From Arthrobacter sp. B1I2 (GTDB lineage Bacteria; Actinomycetota; Actinomycetes; Actinomycetales; Micrococcaceae), in the NCBI RefSeq assembly GCF_030816485.1, contig NZ_JAUSYC010000001.1:2418001-2482000 (forward strand): a DNA stretch of 64,000 bases, written 5' to 3'. Below, piece after piece: positions 8,378-18,062 of this stretch (positions within the stretch are counted from its first letter, which is position 1; the number at the start of each line of letters is the position of its first letter). The translations under genes and the position numbers were made by a program. The notes under the pieces are model-generated. The model was not told where the DNA came from and ran no database searches. It worked only from the letters and a program-made list of their open reading frames with translations.

Positions 8378-9397
8378 TTAGCCGACCGAGCGCTTGCGGG
8401 GTGTCAACCGGACGCCGGGGAGTGGGGGAGCCGGAATACGGCCCGCCTCCGCACCGGCCTCCGGTCCGTGGCCGGGCACCAGGCCGTAGCGGGCGGCAGC
8501 TGTTTCGGCATCCGGCAGCCCGGCCTGCGCTTCCCAGTCCGCCTTGGCCTGCTCCACTTCGTCATGCGTGCGGCCCACGAAGTTCCACCACATCAACAGT
8601 TCCTCACCGAACGGCTCACCGCCAATGAGCAGGAACCGGGTGCCGGGGCGCGCCTGCAGCCGGAGTTCGCTGCGGCCGGTGCCCAGGTAGCCCAGCGGTC
8701 CCGACGGCAGGTCCTGCCCGTCCACCGCCAGGCTGCCGTCGAGCACCAAAATGCCGTGCTCAAAGCCGGGGTTCAGCGGCAGCACCGCATCCCCTTCGCA
8801 GGAAACGTCCGCGCCAACAATGGGCGAAAACATCATTGCGGGTGACTTCACCCCCGCAAGCTCTCCCACCATGACGGTGGCGGTGAAGCCCTGGCCGGCG
8901 GCGCGCGGCAGCTCCCGGTGCTGTTCAAATGACGGCTCCCGGTGCCGGTCTGCGTCAGGGAGGGCAACCCAGAGCTGCAGGCCGCGTTGCACGGGCAACT
9001 CCCCTCCGTCGGGAGGAAGCACCGCGAACTCCGAGTGCGAGACCCCATGCCCTGCGGTCATGATGTTCAGCTCCCCGGGGCGCACCACTACGTCGCTGCC
9101 CACGCTGTCCCGGTGGCGGATGTGCCCCGCCAGCGGCCAGGTCACGGTCTGCAGCCCGATATGGGGATGGGGGAGGACAGACATCGCGGTGCGGTCCGGT
9201 CCAAAGCTGTCCAGGAAGCACCAGGCCCCGATCGTGGGCAGTCCGCGCTGCGGCAGGGTGCGCTTGACGTTCATGGCGCGGACCCCGCCCAGCGGCACCT
9301 CGCGCTCGGGCCACAGCTGCAGGCAGGGGCCGGACGCCCCTCCGGCAGGGGCGGGCGGACAAACTTCCTGCTGGGGTGAAACTTCCAGGTTGGTCAC
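8378..9397 (-). CDS. Pirin-family protein
   Basis: 339 residues with two cupin folds. The N-terminal cupin has the metal-binding pirin pattern HPHIGLQTVTW, then GHIRHRDSVGS and GELNIMTAGHGVSHSE, supplying the His/His/His/Glu ligand set. The C-terminal cupin contains GSLAVDGQDL and a closing RTHDEVEQAKADW segment. Pirins are iron-binding nuclear or cytosolic proteins, some with quercetin 2,3-dioxygenase activity; the bacterial role is uncertain. The GTG start at 9397 has TAAAGT six bases upstream, so the transcript is probably leaderless. Confidence 0.9.
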   Translation of the reverse strand: MTNLEVSPQQEVCPPAPAGGASGPCLQLWPEREVPLGGVRAMNVKRTLPQRGLPTIGAWCFLDSFGPDRTAMSVLPHPHIGLQTVTWPLAGHIRHRDSVGSDVVVRPGELNIMTAGHGVSHSEFAVLPPDGGELPVQRGLQLWVALPDADRHREPSFEQHRELPRAAGQGFTATVMVGELAGVKSPAMMFSPIVGADVSCEGDAVLPLNPGFEHGILVLDGSLAVDGQDLPSGPLGYLGTGRSELRLQARPGTRFLLIGGEPFGEELLMWWNFVGRTHDEVEQAKADWEAQAGLPDAETAAARYGLVPGHGPEAGAEAGRIPAPPLPGVRLTPRKRSVG

Positions 9398-9662
9398 GCC
9401 TCCACTTTAGGCCTGCGGGGTCCCAGGCTGGCGTTGTCTTGGCCGGCAAACCCACGGTTGCGCCAGTGCCAGTCTGCTTCCCCCGGCCACCCATCCGCGC
9501 CGGCCCGGGTACCGAATGGTTACAGTAGGGATTCCTTTGCGCGGATTAGGGCTTCAGCTGCTGAAGCCGGCTCCCGTTTGGGCTACCGTAACTATCAGCG
9601 TGCTGATGGCAATGTCGCGGTGCTGAGAACAGCCCGTCCAAGAGAACAGGTAAGTCCGCACC

Positions 9663-10763
9663 ATGGACCAGGCGATGATCGAGTTCCGGAACGTCACGAA
9701 GCAGTACCCGGGCGGCCAGCCCGCAGTGGACGGGTTGTCCATGTCCATCGCCAAAGGCACTGTCACCGTCCTAGTGGGTCCTTCCGGCTGCGGCAAAACA
9801 ACGTCCCTCAGAATGATCAACCGCATGGTGGAACCCACGTCCGGGACCATCACCGTGGACGGCCGGGACGTCACCTCAGTACCGGCGGCGGAACTGCGCC
9901 GGTCCATGGGCTACGTGATGCAGTCGGCAGGGCTGTTGCCGCACCGCTCGGTACTGGACAACATCGCCACCGTTCCGCGCCTGAACGGCGTCTCGAAAGC
10001 GGACGCACGGAAGCGTGCCGAGGAGCTCCTGGACGTGGTGGGCCTGGCGCACTCCCTGGGCAGGCGCTACCCGTCCCAGCTCTCCGGCGGCCAGCAGCAG
10101 CGCGTGGGCGTGGCACGCGCGCTTGCCGCAGACCCGCCCGTTCTCCTCATGGATGAGCCGTTCAGTGCGGTGGACCCCGTTGTCCGTGACGAACTCCAGC
10201 AGGAGCTGCTGCGCCTGCAGAAGGACCTTGCCAAGACCATCGTGTTCGTGACCCATGATATTGACGAAGCCACCATCCTCGGCGACAAGGTGGCCGTCTT
10301 TGCCACCGGCGGCAAGCTGGCCCAGTACGCCACGCCGGAGGAGATCCTGCGGGCGCCCGCAAACAACTTCGTGGCGTCCTTTGTTGGCCGGGACCGAGGC
10401 TTCCGCCATCTGGGCTTCACCCCGTCCGACGGCGTGGCGATCCATCCGGTGCCAACGATTATCCGGAGCGCCAACGGCTACGAGTCGGATTCCGGCGCTT
10501 CCGGCGGCTGGCAGTTGGTGGTGGACGCTGACAGGCGCCCGCTGGGCTGGTCGGCGCCGGGCACCGAGATGGAACTCGTTCCCGGCGGGTCCCTGTTCCG
10601 CCAGGGCGAGAGCCTGCGCCGGGCCCTGGACGCCGCCCTGTCCTCGCCGGCCGGGCTTGGTGTTGCCGTGGATTCCGAAGGCAGGGTCCTGGGCGTGGTC
10701 CGCGGTGGCGAGGTCCTGGCCCTGATCGAAGAAGCGCGCCAGGTGCGGCAGGCTGCCCTCTGA
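9663..10763 (+). CDS. OpuC/ProV-type glycine betaine/choline ABC transporter ATPase
   Basis: 366 residues. Walker A GPSGCGKTT at 39-47, Q-loop YVMQSAGLLPH, signature LSGGQQQRV and Walker B LLMDEPFSAVDP. A C-terminal extension from about residue 240 contains a CBS-like region (PLGWSAPGTEM, AVDSEGRVLGVVRG), as in OpuCA/OpuAA where CBS domains sense ionic strength. First gene of a four-gene operon: its TGA overlaps the next ATG (TGATG at 10761-10765). Energises uptake of quaternary-ammonium osmoprotectants at the cytoplasmic membrane. ATG at 9675 is an alternative start. Confidence 0.9.
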   Translation: MDQAMIEFRNVTKQYPGGQPAVDGLSMSIAKGTVTVLVGPSGCGKTTSLRMINRMVEPTSGTITVDGRDVTSVPAAELRRSMGYVMQSAGLLPHRSVLDNIATVPRLNGVSKADARKRAEELLDVVGLAHSLGRRYPSQLSGGQQQRVGVARALAADPPVLLMDEPFSAVDPVVRDELQQELLRLQKDLAKTIVFVTHDIDEATILGDKVAVFATGGKLAQYATPEEILRAPANNFVASFVGRDRGFRHLGFTPSDGVAIHPVPTIIRSANGYESDSGASGGWQLVVDADRRPLGWSAPGTEMELVPGGSLFRQGESLRRALDAALSSPAGLGVAVDSEGRVLGVVRGGEVLALIEEARQVRQAAL

Positions 10764-11473
10764 TGGAATGGTTCCTGGCCAACACCGGCATGGTCCTGGA
10801 GCGCGGCGGCCAGCACCTGGTGCTGGCGCTGGTTCCCATGGTCCTCGGCCTGCTGTTTTCCATCCCGCTGGCGCAGTTGGCCCGGAAAAACAGGGCCCTT
10901 CGCTCCGTGGTGCTGACAGCCTCCTCCCTCCTCTACACCATCCCGTCCCTGGCGCTGTTCATCATCCTTCCCACCATCCTGGGGACCCGGATCCTCGATC
11001 CCCTCAACGTGGTGGTGGCGCTGACCATCTACGCCGTGGCACTGCTGGTGCGCGCTGCCCTCGACGCCTTCGATTCCGTGGATGCGGATGTCAGCCAGGC
11101 TGCGCAGGCCATGGGCTTTAAGCCGCTGGCCCGGTTCCTGCAGGTTGACCTGCCGCTCTCGTTGCCGGTCATGTTCGCCGGGTTGCGGGTGGTGTCCGTC
11201 AGCAACATCTCGCTGGTCAGCGTTGCGGCCCTGTTGGGCGTGGGCAACCTGGGGATGCTCTTCACGGACGGACTTCAGCGGGACTTCGTCACCGAGGTGG
11301 TGGTGGGGATCGTCGCCATCCTGGTCCTCGCGCTGGTGATGGATGCCGTCCTGGTCATGCTGGAACGCATCCTCACCCCGTGGGAGCGGGCAGGCAAGCA
11401 GCGGGGGAGCCACCATGCGGAGGCATCCGCCGCCGCGGAGCGGGCGACGACCACGGCGGGAGAAGCAGCGTGA
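10763..11473 (+). CDS. OpuC-type osmoprotectant ABC permease 1
   Basis: 236 residues with about five membrane helices. The binding-protein-dependent transport EAA loop is visible as SQAAQAMGFKPLARFLQVDLPLS followed by a membrane helix containing VVSVSNISLVSVAALLG. Short permeases of this type pair with a second permease in OpuC/Ehu-like uptake systems. The start codon overlaps the ATPase stop by one base. The hydrophilic C-terminal tail (AERATTTAGEAA) ends in a GTGA overlap with the second permease. Confidence 0.88.
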   Translation: MEWFLANTGMVLERGGQHLVLALVPMVLGLLFSIPLAQLARKNRALRSVVLTASSLLYTIPSLALFIILPTILGTRILDPLNVVVALTIYAVALLVRAALDAFDSVDADVSQAAQAMGFKPLARFLQVDLPLSLPVMFAGLRVVSVSNISLVSVAALLGVGNLGMLFTDGLQRDFVTEVVVGIVAILVLALVMDAVLVMLERILTPWERAGKQRGSHHAEASAAAERATTTAGEAA

Positions 11474-12216
11474 GCAACGTCTTTTCCGATACTTTCGCCT
11501 GGCTCGCCGACCCGTTGCACTGGTCCGGGAGCATGGGCATTCCCGCCCGGCTGGGGGAGCACCTGCAGTACACCGGGCTGGTCATGCTGATCGCCACCGC
11601 CATCGCAGTTCCCGTCGGGCTTTTTGTGGGCCACACGGGAAGGGGGCGGGTGGCCGTCGTGGCTCTGGCCGGGGCCCTGCGCGCCCTGCCCACCCTCGGC
11701 CTGCTCATCCTGTTCGTCCTGCTGGCCGGCATCGGGCTCATGCCCCCGGTGTGGGCCCTGGTAATCCTCACCGTGCCCCCGCTCCTGGCCGGGACGTATG
11801 CCGGCATTTCAAGCGTGGACCCGAACGTGGTGGACGCCGCCCGGGCCATGGGGATGACCGAACTGCAAGTCCTGTTCCGGGCGGAGCTGCCCAATGCCCT
11901 CACCGTCATGTTTGGCGGGTTCCGCACCGGCGTGCTGCAGGTGATCGCCACCGTCTCCGTGGTTGCCTATATCAACCTCGGCGGCTTGGGCCGCTACCTC
12001 TTCGACGGCCTGGTCCTCAGCGACTTCCCCCAGATGCTGGGAGGTTCCCTCCTTATCGCGGCCCTGGCGATCGCCGTCGACCTTGTCCTGTCCCTGATCC
12101 AGAGGCTGTTCCTGACACCGGGCGCCTCGAAGCAGTCCCACCGCCGCCACGAGGCTGCGGTTGATCTCACAGACCCCGTGGTTGCGGAGGCTGTTGTACA
12201 AGGAGGTAAGTCATGA
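11470..12216 (+). CDS. OpuC-type osmoprotectant ABC permease 2
   Basis: 248 residues from the GTG at 11470, which overlaps the upstream TGA (GTGA). An in-frame earlier start at 11380 would lie deep inside the previous gene. Membrane helices include HLQYTGLVMLIATAIAVPVG and GALRALPTLGLLILFVLL. The EAA loop is VDAARAMGMTELQVLFRAELP. Together with the 10763 product it forms the heterodimeric membrane channel. The stop overlaps the start of the binding-protein gene (ATGA at 12213). Confidence 0.88.
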   Translation: MSNVFSDTFAWLADPLHWSGSMGIPARLGEHLQYTGLVMLIATAIAVPVGLFVGHTGRGRVAVVALAGALRALPTLGLLILFVLLAGIGLMPPVWALVILTVPPLLAGTYAGISSVDPNVVDAARAMGMTELQVLFRAELPNALTVMFGGFRTGVLQVIATVSVVAYINLGGLGRYLFDGLVLSDFPQMLGGSLLIAALAIAVDLVLSLIQRLFLTPGASKQSHRRHEAAVDLTDPVVAEAVVQGGKS

Positions 12217-13175
12217 AAGAAAGCCGTCCCCAGCGCTTCGGCAGGCGGGCGTTCCGCGGCCTTGCCGCCGGACTTGGCCTGGCCGTGGCGCTGTCCGCCT
12301 GCGGCGGTTCGTCCGATCCGCTCAGCAAGGCACCCGCGTCCAGCGGCGGCGCGTCCGGTGGGGCCACCTCCCTGGTGGTGGGCTCCGCGGACTTCCCGGA
12401 GAGCCAGGTCATCGCCGAGCTGTACGCCGGAGCGCTGAATGCCAACGGAATTACTGCCACCACCAAACCGAACATCGGTTCCCGTGAGGTTTACTTCAAG
12501 GCCGTCCAGGACGGCTCGGTGGACGTAGTGCCCGACTACAGTGGCAACCTGCTGCTATACGTGGACAAGGAAGCCAAGGAAGTCTCCGCCGACGACATCG
12601 CCAAGGCCCTGCCCGGCAAGCTGCCGGACGGGCTGGGCGTGCTGGACGTCTCCAAGGCCGAGGACAAGGACGCCATGGTGGTCACCAAGGCAACCGCGGA
12701 GAAGTACCAGCTGAAGTCCATCGAGGACCTGGCCAAGGTCTGCAGCGAGATCGTGGTGGGAGCCCCGGCCACCTTCGCCGAGCGCGCCTACGGCCTGCCC
12801 GGGCTGAAGAAGAACTACAACTGCGTCCCCAAGAAGCTTGAGCCCTTCAGTGACGGCGGCGGCCCGGTAACGCTCAAGGCGCTGCTGGAGAACCAGGTGC
12901 AGGTGGCGGATATCTACACCACCACGCCGTCCATCGCCGACAACGACCTGGTGGTGCTGGAGGATCCCAAGAACAACTTCATCGCCCAGCAGGTCCTGCC
13001 GCTGTACAACAAGGCGAAGATGACGGACAAGGCCAAGCAGGCGCTGAACTCGGTATCCAGCACCCTCACCACGGATGACCTGATCAACCTCAACCGGGCG
13101 GTCAGCGGCAGCCAGAAGCAGGATGCCAAGGCGGCGGCAACCGCGTGGCTCAAGGACAAGGGCATCGTCAAGTAA
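12213..13175 (+). CDS. OpuC-type glycine betaine/choline-binding lipoprotein
   Basis: 320 residues. A lipoprotein signal ends at the lipobox LSAC (Cys30). A strong site GGAGGTAAG precedes the ATG. The mature domain begins LVVGSADFPESQVIAELYAGAL and contains IGSREVYFKAVQDG followed by VDVVPDYSGNLL, hallmarks of the OpuCC/OsmF quaternary-amine-binding family. It captures the osmolyte outside the membrane and delivers it to the two permeases. Last gene of the operon, followed by a strong hairpin at 13221-13262. Which ligand (betaine, choline, carnitine) cannot be read from sequence. Confidence 0.9.
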   Translation: MKESRPQRFGRRAFRGLAAGLGLAVALSACGGSSDPLSKAPASSGGASGGATSLVVGSADFPESQVIAELYAGALNANGITATTKPNIGSREVYFKAVQDGSVDVVPDYSGNLLLYVDKEAKEVSADDIAKALPGKLPDGLGVLDVSKAEDKDAMVVTKATAEKYQLKSIEDLAKVCSEIVVGAPATFAERAYGLPGLKKNYNCVPKKLEPFSDGGGPVTLKALLENQVQVADIYTTTPSIADNDLVVLEDPKNNFIAQQVLPLYNKAKMTDKAKQALNSVSSTLTTDDLINLNRAVSGSQKQDAKAAATAWLKDKGIVK

Positions 13176-13220
13176 GGAGTCCAGCCCCACCGCATGGGCA
13201 GGGGACAGGCTGGTGATGAC

Positions 13221-13262
13221 GACGGCGGCTGCCGGACTTCCAAAGGTCCGGCAGCCGCCGTC
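13221..13262 (+). terminator. Hairpin terminator after the OpuC operon
   Basis: A perfect 17-bp stem (arms 13221-13237 and 13246-13262) with an 8-base loop TTCCAAAG. There is no U-tract, which is common for actinobacterial terminators. Confidence 0.75.
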
Positions 13263-13318
13263 GGCCATGTGGTGGACGTCTCAACGGCCGTGCATCCTTC
13301 CTGTGGCATATTTGAGGG

Positions 13319-14539
13319 ATGGCAGAATTCAGGCAGTCCACGAAGCTCCACAACGTCCTCTATGACATCCGTGGACCCATCCTTCAGGCCGCCCAGCAGA
13401 TGGAGGCGGAGGGCCACAGGATCCTCAAACTGAACATCGGAAACCCGGCGCCGTTCGGCTTCGAGGCGCCGGACGCCATCCTGGTGGACATGATCCGCCA
13501 CCTGCCGCACGCCCAGGGCTACAGCGATTCCCGCGGCATCTTTTCCGCGCGCACCGCCGTCTCGCAGTACTACCAGACCCGGGGCATCCAAAACATCCAC
13601 GTAGACGACATCTACCTGGGCAACGGCGTCAGCGAACTCATCACCATGTCCCTGATGGCACTGCTGGATGGTGGGGACGAGGTCCTCATCCCCACCCCTG
13701 ACTACCCGCTGTGGACAGCATCGGTAGCGCTGGCGGGCGGCAAGCCGGTGCACTACCTCTGCGATGAGGAATCCGGCTGGCAGCCTGACCTTGAGGACAT
13801 GGAAGCCAAGATCACGCCCCGCACTAAGGGAATCGTGGTGATCAACCCGAACAACCCCACCGGCGCCGTCTACCCCGAAGAGACGCTGAAACGGATTGTA
13901 GCCCTGGCCGAAAAGCACGGCCTGGTGATTTTCGCCGACGAGATCTACGAGAAGATCCTGTACGAGGACGCCGTCCATGTGAACCTTGCCAAGCTCACCG
14001 GCGACCATGTCCTGTGCCTGACGTTCAGCGGGCTGTCCAAGGCATACCGGGTCTGTGGGTACCGCGCCGGCTGGATGGCAATTTCCGGCCCCAAAAAGGA
14101 CGCGGCAGACTACCTTGAAGGCATCAGCCTCCTGGCAAACATGCGCCTCTGCGCCAACGTTCCCGCCCAGCACGCCATCCAGACGGCGCTCGGGGGCTAC
14201 CAGAGCATCAACGACCTGATCCTCCCGGGCGGACGGCTGCTGGAGCAGCGCAACAAAGCCTATGAAATGCTCAACGCCATCCCCGGCGTCAGCACGCAGC
14301 AGGCCCGCGGCGCCCTCTACCTGTTCCCGAAGCTGGACCCGGAGGTGTACCACATCAGGGATGACGAGAAGTTTGTCCTTGACCTCCTCAGGGATCAGAA
14401 AATCCTGGTCTCGCATGGCCGGGCCTTCAACTGGGTGCGCCCGGACCACTTCCGCATGGTGACGCTGCCCAATGTCAAGGACATCGAAGAAGCTGTCGGC
14501 CGAATGGGGGACTTCCTAAGCAGGTACCAGGGGAACTAG
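13319..14539 (+). CDS. PLP-dependent aminotransferase, AlaA (glutamate-pyruvate) type
   Basis: 406 residues, fold type I class I/II aminotransferase. Visible motifs: LKLNIGNPAPFGFEAPD at the N-terminus, YSDSRGIFSARTAVSQYY, the substrate/PLP Asn in VINPNNPTGAVY, Asp in VIFADEIYEKILY, and the PLP-binding Lys in FSGLSKAYRVCGYRAGW. The N-terminal ALA-type signature (STKLHNVLYDIRGPIL) matches alanine-synthesising aminotransferases such as E. coli AlaA. It probably converts pyruvate plus glutamate to alanine. A CATATT box lies 6 bases before the ATG; the only purine-rich motif (GAGGG) abuts the start, so the mRNA may be leaderless. Confidence 0.9.
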   Translation: MAEFRQSTKLHNVLYDIRGPILQAAQQMEAEGHRILKLNIGNPAPFGFEAPDAILVDMIRHLPHAQGYSDSRGIFSARTAVSQYYQTRGIQNIHVDDIYLGNGVSELITMSLMALLDGGDEVLIPTPDYPLWTASVALAGGKPVHYLCDEESGWQPDLEDMEAKITPRTKGIVVINPNNPTGAVYPEETLKRIVALAEKHGLVIFADEIYEKILYEDAVHVNLAKLTGDHVLCLTFSGLSKAYRVCGYRAGWMAISGPKKDAADYLEGISLLANMRLCANVPAQHAIQTALGGYQSINDLILPGGRLLEQRNKAYEMLNAIPGVSTQQARGALYLFPKLDPEVYHIRDDEKFVLDLLRDQKILVSHGRAFNWVRPDHFRMVTLPNVKDIEEAVGRMGDFLSRYQGN

Positions 14540-14589
14540 CCTGTGCTCACGGGCCCGCCGGTCCGTGCAACCTTGCGGAAAGGACTCCC

Positions 14590-15444
14590 ATGGCCCGCGT
14601 CGTCGGCTTCGACCAGCATCCCTCCGAAACCCTGCGGGTCGGGAAGGGATTTTCCCTCGCAGGGGTGGATCCCGACTCAACGCCCGGATACAGCGGAAGC
14701 AAGGCCGACGGCCGCCTGCTGCTGGCCGAGATGGATGGCCAGCTCTCTGAGTTGCAGGAAAAGCTCTTTGCCGAATCACGCTTCGGCGGGACCAAACGGA
14801 TCCTGCTGATCCTGCAGGCGATGGACACCGCAGGCAAGGGCGGCATCGTCAGCCATGTCATGGCTGCCATGGACCCGCAGGGCGTCCAGTTCAAGGCCTT
14901 CAAGGCGCCCACGGATGAGGAAAAGTCCTACGACTTCCTGTGGCGGATCGAAAAGGAAGTCCCGGCCGCGGGCATGGTGGGTGTGTTCGACCGTTCCCAC
15001 TACGAGGACGTCCTGATCCACCGGGTCCACGGCTGGGCCACCCCGGACGAGATCAAGCGGCGCTACGTGGCAATCAACGAGTTCGAGGCCAGACTGTCAG
15101 ACTCAGGGACGCATGTCCTCAAGGTGATGCTCCACATCAGCGGAGACGAGCAGAAGGAACGGCTGCTGGCCCGGCTGGACAATCCCGCAAAGCACTGGAA
15201 ATACAACCGGGGCGACCTGGACGAACGCGCCTTCTGGGATGATTACATGAGCGCGTACCAGGCGGCGATCGACGAAACGAGCACGGCGACCGCGCCCTGG
15301 CACGTTGTTCCCGCCAATAAGAAATGGTTCGCCCGGATTGCGGTCCAGCAACTGCTGCTCGGCGCTTTGTCCGGCATGAACCTGAAGTGGCCGAAGGCCG
15401 AGTTCGATGTCGCCACGGAGCGGGACCTGGTGGCCCGCTCCTGA
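14590..15444 (+). CDS. ppk2: Polyphosphate kinase 2 family protein
   Basis: 284 residues, single-domain PPK2. Walker A MDTAGKGG (about 77-84), Walker B region VFDRSHYEDVL, and the lid motif NPAKHWKYNRGDLDER (about 200-215). PPK2 enzymes move phosphate between polyphosphate and nucleotides. Single-domain class I members phosphorylate NDPs and class II members NMPs; the class cannot be fixed without alignment. A ribosome site GGAAAGGA lies 9 bases before the ATG. It follows the AlaA-type gene by 50 bases and is probably read with it. It converges on xseB. Confidence 0.9.
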   Translation: MARVVGFDQHPSETLRVGKGFSLAGVDPDSTPGYSGSKADGRLLLAEMDGQLSELQEKLFAESRFGGTKRILLILQAMDTAGKGGIVSHVMAAMDPQGVQFKAFKAPTDEEKSYDFLWRIEKEVPAAGMVGVFDRSHYEDVLIHRVHGWATPDEIKRRYVAINEFEARLSDSGTHVLKVMLHISGDEQKERLLARLDNPAKHWKYNRGDLDERAFWDDYMSAYQAAIDETSTATAPWHVVPANKKWFARIAVQQLLLGALSGMNLKWPKAEFDVATERDLVARS

Positions 15445-15493
15445 CACCTGTTCCCCACGCGGCGGTGCTGTCGGTTTTAGCTCTTCCGGTGGA

Positions 15494-15712
15494 TTAAAGT
15501 GGCTGGTCCCTGGCGGCTGCCAGCCGCTTCCGGGCGCCTTCCAGCCACTCCTCGCACCGTGCGGCCAGCGCCTCGCCGCGCTCCCACAGGGCCAGGGACT
15601 CCTCCAGGCTTGCCCCTCCTGCCTCCAGCCTGCCCACCACGGCTATCAGCTGCTCCCGCGCCTCCTCGTAGCTCAGCGCTGCGACGTCGGACTCTGGTTT
15701 CTGTTCGGTCAT
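15494..15712 (-). CDS. xseB: Exodeoxyribonuclease VII small subunit
   Basis: 72 residues, the family size. The helical hairpin signature [20 protein letters not shown] then [19 protein letters not shown] is diagnostic of XseB. It partners XseA in the single-strand-specific exonuclease VII. The ATG overlaps the xseA stop by four bases (ATGA at 15709-15712), so translation is coupled, matching the multi-copy small-subunit stoichiometry of the complex. Confidence 0.95.
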   Translation of the reverse strand: MTEQKPESDVAALSYEEAREQLIAVVGRLEAGGASLEESLALWERGEALAARCEEWLEGARKRLAAARDQPL

Positions 15713-17040
15713 GCCTTCTCTTCCAATTCCTGGTGGTGGTCCGGGTTTCCTGTTGATGCCCCGGTGGACGTGGCGCCGAAGCGCCCCTCCGCAACGCGGA
15801 TGGACAGGGCGGCGCCCGCGGGCGCTTCGGCGGGACGGCGGACAACAGCGTGTCCGGCTTCCGCGATCCGGGCGGCCTGGTCTCCTGCCAGTTCAACGAC
15901 GGCGTACCCCCGGTCCAGCGTCTTCTGCGGGGAGAGGGCGCGTACCTGCGCTTTCAGGTGCTCAAGCTGGTCCGCAGCCCGCACCACCGTGGAGCTCACT
16001 GCAGCGGAGGAGCGCCGCAGCAGCCGCTCGATTTCCTCGGCCCGGACGGAGACCATGCCCTCGGGTGCCGCCATGACGGGCCGGGAATGCAGTGCCGCCA
16101 GCCGGTCCGATTCGCGGTCCACCAGCCGTTCCATGCAGCGCCGCAGCTGTTCCCGCGCCTGGCGCACGCCGGCAAGTTCCTCGGAGACTTCGGGAACAAT
16201 CCGCTTGGCGGCATCGGTGGGGGTGGAGGCCCTGAGGTCTGCAACATAATCCAACAGCGGGCGGTCCGCCTCATGGCCAATGGCGCTCACCACCGGCGTG
16301 GCGGCAGCAGCCACGGCCCGGACCAGTTCCTCACTGTTGAATGGCAGCAGATCTTCCAGCGCCCCGCCGCCACGGGCGATGACGATGACGTCCACCTCGG
16401 GCCGGGCGTCCAGCTCACGCAGGGCGCGGACCACCTGGGCCACCGCGGTATTCCCCTGGACAGCAACCTCGCGGATCTCAAACTCCACCGCCGGCCACCG
16501 CAGTGCCGCGTTCCGCAGGATGTCCTTCTTTGCGTCCGAGTCGCGCCCCGTGATGAGGCCGATGCGGTGCGGCAGCAAAGGCAGGGCTTTCTTTCGGGAG
16601 TCGGCAAACAGGCCCTCGGCCGCCAGGGCCTGGCGCAACCGCTCAATCCTGGCCAGCAAGTCGCCCAGACCCACCGGCCGGATGTCCCGTACCAGCATGT
16701 TGAGCCTGCCGGTCTTGAGCCAAAATTCCGGTTTCAGGAGGGCCACCACCCGCGAACCACGCTCCAGCGGCAGGTTCTGCCGTTCCAGCACCTTGGTCCA
16801 GACGGACGCCGGAAGGGATACCTCTGCATCCACGTCACGAAGCGTGAGATAGGCGTTGGTGCCGCGGCGGTTCAGTTCGATGACCTGGCCCTCCACCCAC
16901 GCCGACGGGGTGCGGTCGATATGGGCCTTCAGCTTCTGCGAGAGCAACTGCAGCGGCCAGGGGTTATCCGGGCTTGTCTCCGCTGCGGTGGCCGGCAGGG
17001 TAGTGGGTGCGGCACCCGGAAGAGAAGCCTGGTCAGACAT
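15709..17040 (-). CDS. xseA: Exodeoxyribonuclease VII large subunit
   Basis: 443 residues. An N-terminal OB-fold nucleic-acid-binding domain ([20 protein letters not shown]) is followed by the catalytic core. That core has [63 protein letters not shown] and the closing DRGYAVV. Exo VII digests single-stranded DNA bidirectionally to acid-soluble oligonucleotides and is used in repair. It is divergent from the membrane-protein gene at 17202 across 160 bases. Confidence 0.95.
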   Translation of the reverse strand: MSDQASLPGAAPTTLPATAAETSPDNPWPLQLLSQKLKAHIDRTPSAWVEGQVIELNRRGTNAYLTLRDVDAEVSLPASVWTKVLERQNLPLERGSRVVALLKPEFWLKTGRLNMLVRDIRPVGLGDLLARIERLRQALAAEGLFADSRKKALPLLPHRIGLITGRDSDAKKDILRNAALRWPAVEFEIREVAVQGNTAVAQVVRALRELDARPEVDVIVIARGGGALEDLLPFNSEELVRAVAAAATPVVSAIGHEADRPLLDYVADLRASTPTDAAKRIVPEVSEELAGVRQAREQLRRCMERLVDRESDRLAALHSRPVMAAPEGMVSVRAEEIERLLRRSSAAVSSTVVRAADQLEHLKAQVRALSPQKTLDRGYAVVELAGDQAARIAEAGHAVVRRPAEAPAGAALSIRVAEGRFGATSTGASTGNPDHHQELEEKA

Positions 17041-17201
17041 GCGGACGCCGTTGCGGGGCTGGTGCTGCGGGCATGGGGTCCTTCAACTGTTGTGGGCGGT
17101 CAATCAACCTTATCCATAAGGTCTAGCACCGGGGACTGACAGGGACAGCCCACCGATCCTGCCTAGGATGGGGTAAGGCCCCCAACCCCGAAGGACCTGT
17201 T

Positions 17202-18053
17202 GTGCGCACTTTTGTCTCTGCCATCGCCACCGTGCTGGGCATCCTCCTGGCCGCCGTTGCCGTTCCCGCCCTGTGGGTGGACCGGAACATCGTCCAGGAA
17301 GACGGGTTTGTCCGTCTTGCAGCTCCGCTCGGCAAGGATTCAGAATTCCAAAGGAAACTGGCTGCTGCGGCGGTGGGAACGATCGATACCGGATCGGTTC
17401 CGGGTTTTCTGTCGGGGCTGGTCCAGCCGATGCTTGAGAAGGCAGCGGAGTCACTGACCGGGCTCCCCGGTTATCCGGCGGCCTGGGAGGAGACGCTCCG
17501 CAGGAGCCACCGCCTGAGCTTCGCTGATCCCGCAGCCGGGGCGCAGGAAGGTGCTTCGGCGTCATCGCTGACCCTTGATGTCGCCCCGCTGGTAGCCCTC
17601 GGCTCTGAGGAGATTTCGCGCACCACCCGGCTGCCCCTCGACCCGCCGCAGCAAACGCTGATCAACGTCGGCCAGCCGGCACAAAAGGAGTGGACTGAGC
17701 GGCTGGCCACATATGCACCCATGGGCTTCATCCTGGCCATCGGTTCGGCTCTGGCGTTCCTGCTGGCCCTTGTAGCGGCACGCCGCCGCTGGACTGTGCT
17801 GCTGACTGCCGGGCTCGGAGCCCTGGCCCTCGCGGGGCTGTGGGGGCTGGGCTTACAGCTGGGCTCGGCCCGTGCCCAGGCCACGGACACCGGCAATGCA
17901 GTGGCCAACATGTTCCGTGATGAGTTCCTGGCCGCGGCAGGCACCGATTTCCAAACGTGGATCACCACCGCCGCGGTTACGGGCGGTGTCCTGGTGGCAG
18001 CAGGCGTTGTGACATTGTTCGCATCCCGGAGACGGACGCGGACCAGCCGGTAG
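17202..18053 (+). CDS. Conserved actinobacterial membrane protein, function unknown
   Basis: 283 residues from a GTG at 17202 with GAAGGACC just upstream. One N-terminal membrane segment (TFVSAIATVLGILLAAVAVP), an extracytoplasmic region of about 140 residues, then three more helices (MGFILAIGSALAFLLALVAA, VLLTAGLGALALAGLWGLGL, AAVTGGVLVAAGVVTLFA) and a basic C-terminus (SRRRTRTSR). No enzymatic motif is visible. It sits 9 bases before ispH, so the two could share transcripts, although ispH has its own TAGCAT box. Confidence 0.75.
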   Translation: MRTFVSAIATVLGILLAAVAVPALWVDRNIVQEDGFVRLAAPLGKDSEFQRKLAAAAVGTIDTGSVPGFLSGLVQPMLEKAAESLTGLPGYPAAWEETLRRSHRLSFADPAAGAQEGASASSLTLDVAPLVALGSEEISRTTRLPLDPPQQTLINVGQPAQKEWTERLATYAPMGFILAIGSALAFLLALVAARRRWTVLLTAGLGALALAGLWGLGLQLGSARAQATDTGNAVANMFRDEFLAAAGTDFQTWITTAAVTGGVLVAAGVVTLFASRRRTRTSR

Positions 18054-18062
18054 CATGGAGGG

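Noticed and set aside
12914..14449. 511-codon open frame on the minus strand
   Set aside because: It lies opposite the OpuC binding protein and the AlaA-type aminotransferase, both with full family motifs. Its Val/Gly/Gln/Asp-rich translation has no domains and results from high third-position GC.
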